A DNA stretch of 64,000 nt from a virus: the IMG/VR virus record IMGVR_UViG_3300042540_000949, positions 1 through 64,000 of that record. One strand, 5' to 3'. Positions 61,159 through 64,000 of this stretch are shown here, piece by piece. The notes under the pieces are model-generated. The model saw only the letters and a list, made by a program, of their open reading frames with translations. It was not told the origin of the DNA and ran no database searches. Every line of letters begins with the position of its first letter. Position 1 is the stretch's first letter. The position numbers and the translations under genes were made by a program.

Positions 61159-61464
61159 TCACTTCGTCAGCTTCAGCTCAGGACCCTTCAGGCTCCCGCT
61201 GGGCGTGGCGATTCCCTTGTTCAAGGAATTGTCATACTGCGTCTTGAGTTCGTCAAGAGGCTCAATGCTGAAAGCAATGAATGACAGAGGAACTTGTACG
61301 CCATTCTTTGCCTTGGTGTACATCATCCATGGCATTAGACCGATTTGGCCCTGACCCACTGGAACCAAAATTGCTGGATCCTTGAGGGTGACATGGCTGT
61401 CAGTCATTTCGTAGCGTGCTAAGATCTCTTCGCCTGATACAAGTCTAAATACTTTTACGTTCAT
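61159..61464 (-). CDS. Sm-like small protein, copy 2
   Basis: About 101 residues from the ATG at 61464, which has AAGGA five bases upstream; the longer in-frame reading enters the divergent lysozyme. VKVFRLVSGEEILARYEM and HVTLKDPAILVPV repeat the RL-x-GEE ... L pattern of the first ~95 residues of the protein at 28463. Function unknown. A sigma70-like promoter precedes it. Confidence 0.65.
   Translation of the reverse strand: MNVKVFRLVSGEEILARYEMTDSHVTLKDPAILVPVGQGQIGLMPWMMYTKAKNGVQVPLSFIAFSIEPLDELKTQYDNSLNKGIATPSGSLKGPELKLTK
61445..61451 (+). promoter_or_regulatory. Late promoter of the lysozyme gene, CTAAATA
   Basis: Plus-strand CTAAATA inside the 5' end of the divergent Sm-like gene, about 29 bases before the lysozyme ATG at 61481. 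Lysis genes are expected to be late. Confidence 0.5.
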
Positions 61465-61480
61465 GTGAATCCTTTTGTTA

Positions 61481-62167
61481 ATGAGAACTATACTACTTAT
61501 CCTACTTTTAGCAAGCATTAATACTATGAAATCTTTCAAAGAATACCTAATAGAAAATCAACAAATAAAATGCGATGTAAACGGTATCTGCAAAATTATC
61601 AGAGAATATGAATCTGCAGGCAATGAAGAAAAAATATTGGGTGTCTATAAAGACAGCAAAGGTTTGGATACCATAGGACATGGTCATTTAATTACAAAAA
61701 ATTCTCCAGCAATTATTGGCAAAGCAATCAAAGACCCCAATCGTGTTAGTAGAATTTTGGCAAGCCAAGACCGAATGACTCCAGAAGAAGCAGAAAGTTT
61801 GCTGAGAATAGATGTCGAATCAAGATTGCCAACTGTTAAAAAATTAGCACCTGATTTTGAAAATTATTCACCAGAACTGCAAGCAGAACTTGCTTCAGAA
61901 ACATTCAGAGGAATGACAGGCAAATCTCCAAAAGCAATGCAACATCTTCGTGCAGGACGATTTGAAGACGCTGCACAAGAATATTTGAATGCTAAAGATT
62001 ACAGAGAATCTGTTCGTGATGAAACTGGAATTGCAAACAGAATGAAAAATCTATCTGATGCAATCAGAAGGGAAGGTCAGCGTAGAGCAAAAAGTCAGGC
62101 TGCTTCAACTCAAACCACTCAGGCACCTCGCAGTTCTTCCACTTCGCAAACCGCGCCTTCTCGTTGA
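61481..62167 (+). CDS. T4-type lysozyme (endolysin)
   Basis: About 228 residues. NEEKILGVYKDSKGLDTIGH carries the catalytic Glu, Asp and Thr at T4-lysozyme spacing (Glu, nine on Asp, six on Thr), followed by GHLITKNSP. It cuts the peptidoglycan glycan chain. Starting at the ATG at 61481 adds MRTILLILLLASINT, a hydrophobic segment that could be a secretion or signal-anchor sequence; starting at 61526 (MKSFKEYL) would be cytoplasmic. The Ser/Thr/Gln-rich C-terminus overlaps a convergent gene. Confidence 0.8.
   Translation: MRTILLILLLASINTMKSFKEYLIENQQIKCDVNGICKIIREYESAGNEEKILGVYKDSKGLDTIGHGHLITKNSPAIIGKAIKDPNRVSRILASQDRMTPEEAESLLRIDVESRLPTVKKLAPDFENYSPELQAELASETFRGMTGKSPKAMQHLRAGRFEDAAQEYLNAKDYRESVRDETGIANRMKNLSDAIRREGQRRAKSQAASTQTTQAPRSSSTSQTAPSR
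61487..61514 (-). promoter_or_regulatory. Sigma70-type promoter of the Sm-like and deaminase genes
   Basis: -35 TTGCTA (61509-61514), 16-base spacer, -10 TATAGT (61487-61492) on the minus strand. It overlaps the first codons of the lysozyme gene on the other strand. Confidence 0.45.
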
Positions 62168-62627
62168 TGTAATAATTGCGATAAGCAATAACGGCATCTG
62201 AATTTCGATACTGATCTGGCATGGCCTGAGCAAACGGAGTAAGTTTGCCTTTAGTAATGTTCGCAGGCGGATCATAAAGTTCATCCATGAGCATTTTTTC
62301 CATGACATGCACTTTGCCATAACGACGAGTGTATTCTTTGCATAGAGCGTGTGCATGCTTCCACAACCAAAGATAATTTGCACGGGTTTCTCTTGCCCAG
62401 ATGGTGCAAGGATGGTTGATCATAGTGCAACGACAAATGTTTGTGTTGCCGTTGCTGAATGTCTTGTATTCTTTCTTCTTGCCTTTGGTCATAACTGGCT
62501 CACCGTCAAGAACATGGTGAGCAGTTGAAAGCAACTGACAAGATTCTAAAATCATTTTTACGACGTGTTTGTTACACATCATGCGAGCAGAAGTTGCTGC
62601 GTCAGGATCAAGAACAAAAATATTCAT
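62064..62627 (-). CDS. Conserved phage protein, 'MNIFVLDxD' family
   Basis: A 187-residue protein starting MNIFVLDPDAATSARMMCNK, then HVVKMILESCQLLSTAHHV, YLWLWKHAHALCKEY and ending WKNCEVPEWFELKQPDFL. This N-terminal pattern (VLD, Cys-Asn/Asp-Lys-His-Val-Val-Lys-Met) recurs in T4-like and other environmental phages, but I know of no established function. Several His/Cys could bind a metal. Its C-terminal coding overlaps the convergent lysozyme by 104 bases, and its start overlaps the GMP reductase stop as ATGA. Confidence 0.75.
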   Translation of the reverse strand: MNIFVLDPDAATSARMMCNKHVVKMILESCQLLSTAHHVLDGEPVMTKGKKKEYKTFSNGNTNICRCTMINHPCTIWARETRANYLWLWKHAHALCKEYTRRYGKVHVMEKMLMDELYDPPANITKGKLTPFAQAMPDQYRNSDAVIAYRNYYINEKARFAKWKNCEVPEWFELKQPDFLLYADLPF

Positions 62628-63658
62628 ACTTCGTTGGTCTCAAAAATGCTGTTAATGGTGCGATTGACTTTGATTAGTTTACCATTGGAATACAGAGAAG
62701 GCAAGTCAAAAGCGCCAACATAAGAACAAGCCGAGCGAATACCACCAAAAATTTCTTGTACCGTATTGCGTACAGATCCACGATATGGGACCTCCACAGT
62801 GCGTCCTTCGGATGCACGATAATCGGAAAGCCCACCGCTGTATTTTTCATTCGCAGTTCGACTGCTCATTCCATAATGCAACATTGTGAGCTCTCCATGC
62901 TCCTTGTGTCGAATCTCTCCACCACACTCGTCATGGCCAGTGAACATCCCACCAGCCATGACGAAAGCCGAACCAGCGACAAATGCTTTTGCAAAGTCAC
63001 CGGGATAATTTATTCCGCCGTCAGCAACGATCCCAATACCGTATGCTTCGGCTGTTTCCACACACTCTAGCACTGCGGAGAGTTGGGGATATCCCACCCC
63101 TGCCACTCGCCGGGTCAGACACATCGATCCCGAGCCGATTCCCACTTTTACTAGGTCTGCGCCAGCCGTTGACAACGCCTCTACCCCCTCTGGGGTCACA
63201 ACATTCCCTGCAATCAATATTGACTTGGGCCATTTCTCTCTCACCTTTCTTGTAAAGTTATGAAACTCCGTCATGTAACCATTTGCCACATCAAGGCAAA
63301 TGAAAGTCGGGTCATGAATCTCGGATGTATCAACGAACAGTTTGCTGTCGGAATCCAATCCAAGAGTCAAAGAAACATAGGGTTCTTTTTCAGGATGCAT
63401 ATTCACAAAAGCAGAATAATAATTTCCACCCTTGCGAAGGCAAGTGATCATTTTGTACTCCGCAAGAACCTCTGCCATCTTGTGAGTTCCAACTGTTGAC
63501 ATGTTTGCTGCCATGATTGGAATTCCTCTCCAAGAAGATCCACACTTAAATGTGGTCTCCACTTCAAGATTCACTTCTTTGCGAGACTTAACATCCGAAA
63601 GCGATGGCACGATAAGCACATCGGAATAATCCAATTTGGGTTCGTAGTTGACAATCAT
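62624..63658 (-). CDS. guaC: GMP reductase (GuaC-like)
   Basis: A 344-residue TIM-barrel protein, the GuaC length. The catalytic loop GSGSMCLTRRVAGVGYPQL has the nucleophile Cys180, followed by LSAVLECVETAEAYG, VADGGINYPGDFAKAF and AGGMFTGHDECGGE, which parallel E. coli GuaC. The enzyme reduces GMP to IMP, moving guanine nucleotides back toward adenine during infection. The start is at 63658; a sigma70-like promoter ends 7 bases upstream. Confidence 0.9.
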   Translation of the reverse strand: MIVNYEPKLDYSDVLIVPSLSDVKSRKEVNLEVETTFKCGSSWRGIPIMAANMSTVGTHKMAEVLAEYKMITCLRKGGNYYSAFVNMHPEKEPYVSLTLGLDSDSKLFVDTSEIHDPTFICLDVANGYMTEFHNFTRKVREKWPKSILIAGNVVTPEGVEALSTAGADLVKVGIGSGSMCLTRRVAGVGYPQLSAVLECVETAEAYGIGIVADGGINYPGDFAKAFVAGSAFVMAGGMFTGHDECGGEIRHKEHGELTMLHYGMSSRTANEKYSGGLSDYRASEGRTVEVPYRGSVRNTVQEIFGGIRSACSYVGAFDLPSLYSNGKLIKVNRTINSIFETNEV

Positions 63659-63665
63659 TTTTCAA

Positions 63666-63693
63666 AATATATCACTCAAAACAGATCTGTCAA
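63666..63693 (-). promoter_or_regulatory. Sigma70-type promoter of guaC
   Basis: -35 TTGACA (63688-63693), 16-base spacer, -10 TATATT (63666-63671). The -10 ends 7 bases before the guaC ATG, with no Shine-Dalgarno. A 10-bp palindrome ACAGATCTGT (63681-63690) overlaps the -35 and could be an operator. Confidence 0.7.
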
Positions 63694-63873
63694 TTATTTG
63701 TCGTAGTTTTCGATTCTCATTATTGCGTCCCGAAGATTCAACATCTTCTGTGCTAGTTCTTTGGACGTAATTTTACCCCGAAGATAATCCTCATATTTCG
63801 AAAGAATGATCTTCGATTCTCTGAAGAGAACAGCATGAAGGTGAGTAATGCTTTGGGAATCATCGGATGGCAC
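63694..63873 (-). CDS. Small helical protein of unknown function
   Basis: A 59-residue ORF from a GTG at 63873 to TAA 63694-63696: SITHLHAVLFRESKIILSKY, then KITSKELAQKMLNLRDAIM. It is mostly helical and charged. It starts eight bases after the stop of the upstream gene and ends at the guaC promoter. No Shine-Dalgarno was seen, so the start is uncertain. Confidence 0.5.
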   Translation of the reverse strand: MPSDDSQSITHLHAVLFRESKIILSKYEDYLRGKITSKELAQKMLNLRDAIMRIENYDK

Positions 63874-63881
63874 AAAACTAT

Positions 63882-64000
63882 TTATTCAAGTTCGATTGTG
63901 TCATCACGAACAAACTTGATAACACGGTCCATGTAGAAAGAACGCCATCCTTGTTTGTCAATGTCCCAAACAACAACCCTGTCACCCTTCAACGGACTGA
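63882..64000 (-). CDS. SH3-like small protein, C-terminal part (runs off window)
   Basis: The last 38 residues are visible (GDRVVVWDIDKQGWRSFYMD, then RVIKFVRDDTIELE) and the start lies beyond the right edge. The basic/aromatic beta-strand pattern with VVWDID and a Trp-Arg turn resembles small SH3-barrel proteins often encoded by T4-like marine phages. Role unknown. Confidence 0.5.
   Translation of the reverse strand, partial: SPLKGDRVVVWDIDKQGWRSFYMDRVIKFVRDDTIELE

Noticed and set aside
61465-61539. N-terminal extension of the Sm-like protein to 61539
   Set aside because: It crosses its own sigma70-like promoter and the start of the divergent lysozyme; the ATG at 61464 has AAGGA.

Overview
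This window is a 64 kb piece of a T4-like myovirus genome, AT-rich and very densely packed. The evidence is a near-complete T4-type morphogenesis set (gp13 to gp23, gp25, gp6, gp48, gp4, gp26) together with T4-type replication, recombination and late-transcription genes (gp32, gp33, gp44, gp45, gp46, gp47, gp55, gp62, RegA, UvsW, UvsY). The style of the accessory structural genes suggests an aquatic T4-like phage of the cyanophage or pelagiphage kind. No photosynthesis genes, tRNA genes, CRISPR arrays or insertion sequences were seen, and the host cannot be named from the sequence.

Layout. 1-7085 (minus strand): tail-fibre or appendage genes, two of them collagen-like. 7097-14590 (minus): a glycosyltransferase, then RegA, gp62, gp44, gp45, a small basic protein, an adhesin-like 94-residue protein, gp46, gp47 and the late sigma factor gp55. 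14593-26377 (minus): a sixteen-gene, visibly more AT-rich island of sugar-nucleotide and glycan-modifying enzymes, inserted between gp55 and uvsY. 26492-29122 (plus): UvsY, UvsW and an Sm-like protein. 29119-43478 (minus): a tube-like protein, capsid (gp23, gp22, gp21, two core proteins, gp20), two tail-tube paralogues, sheath, terminase, neck proteins, a zinc-ribbon protein and a baseplate protein. 43475-49400 (minus): gp6, gp25, a hub that appears split into two genes, a gp53-like protein and gp48. 49438-51732 (plus): gp4, a tube-fold protein, gp26 with an apparent programmed -1 frameshift, and an unknown protein. 51763-52919 (minus): gp32 and gp33. 53009-55292 (plus): two structural proteins. 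55348-64000: small accessory genes, a 1065-residue Gly/Cys-rich adhesin, a deaminase-like protein, a lysozyme, GMP reductase and fragments.

Regulation is legible. Late genes are preceded by TATAAATA or CTAAATA, and the window encodes all three T4 late-transcription partners (gp55, gp33, gp45). Early genes have TTGAC-type -35 and TATA-type -10 hexamers separated almost always by 16 bases. At many genes the promoter element ends only 4-10 bases before the start codon and no Shine-Dalgarno is present, so these mRNAs are probably leaderless or nearly so. Three hairpin terminators close transcription units.

The most notable findings are the -1 frameshift cassette at 51074-51133 (T7 slip site, 7-base spacer, perfect 10-bp stem), the leaderless-promoter architecture, the glycan island, the split gp27-like hub, and several small proteins missed by length cut-offs.
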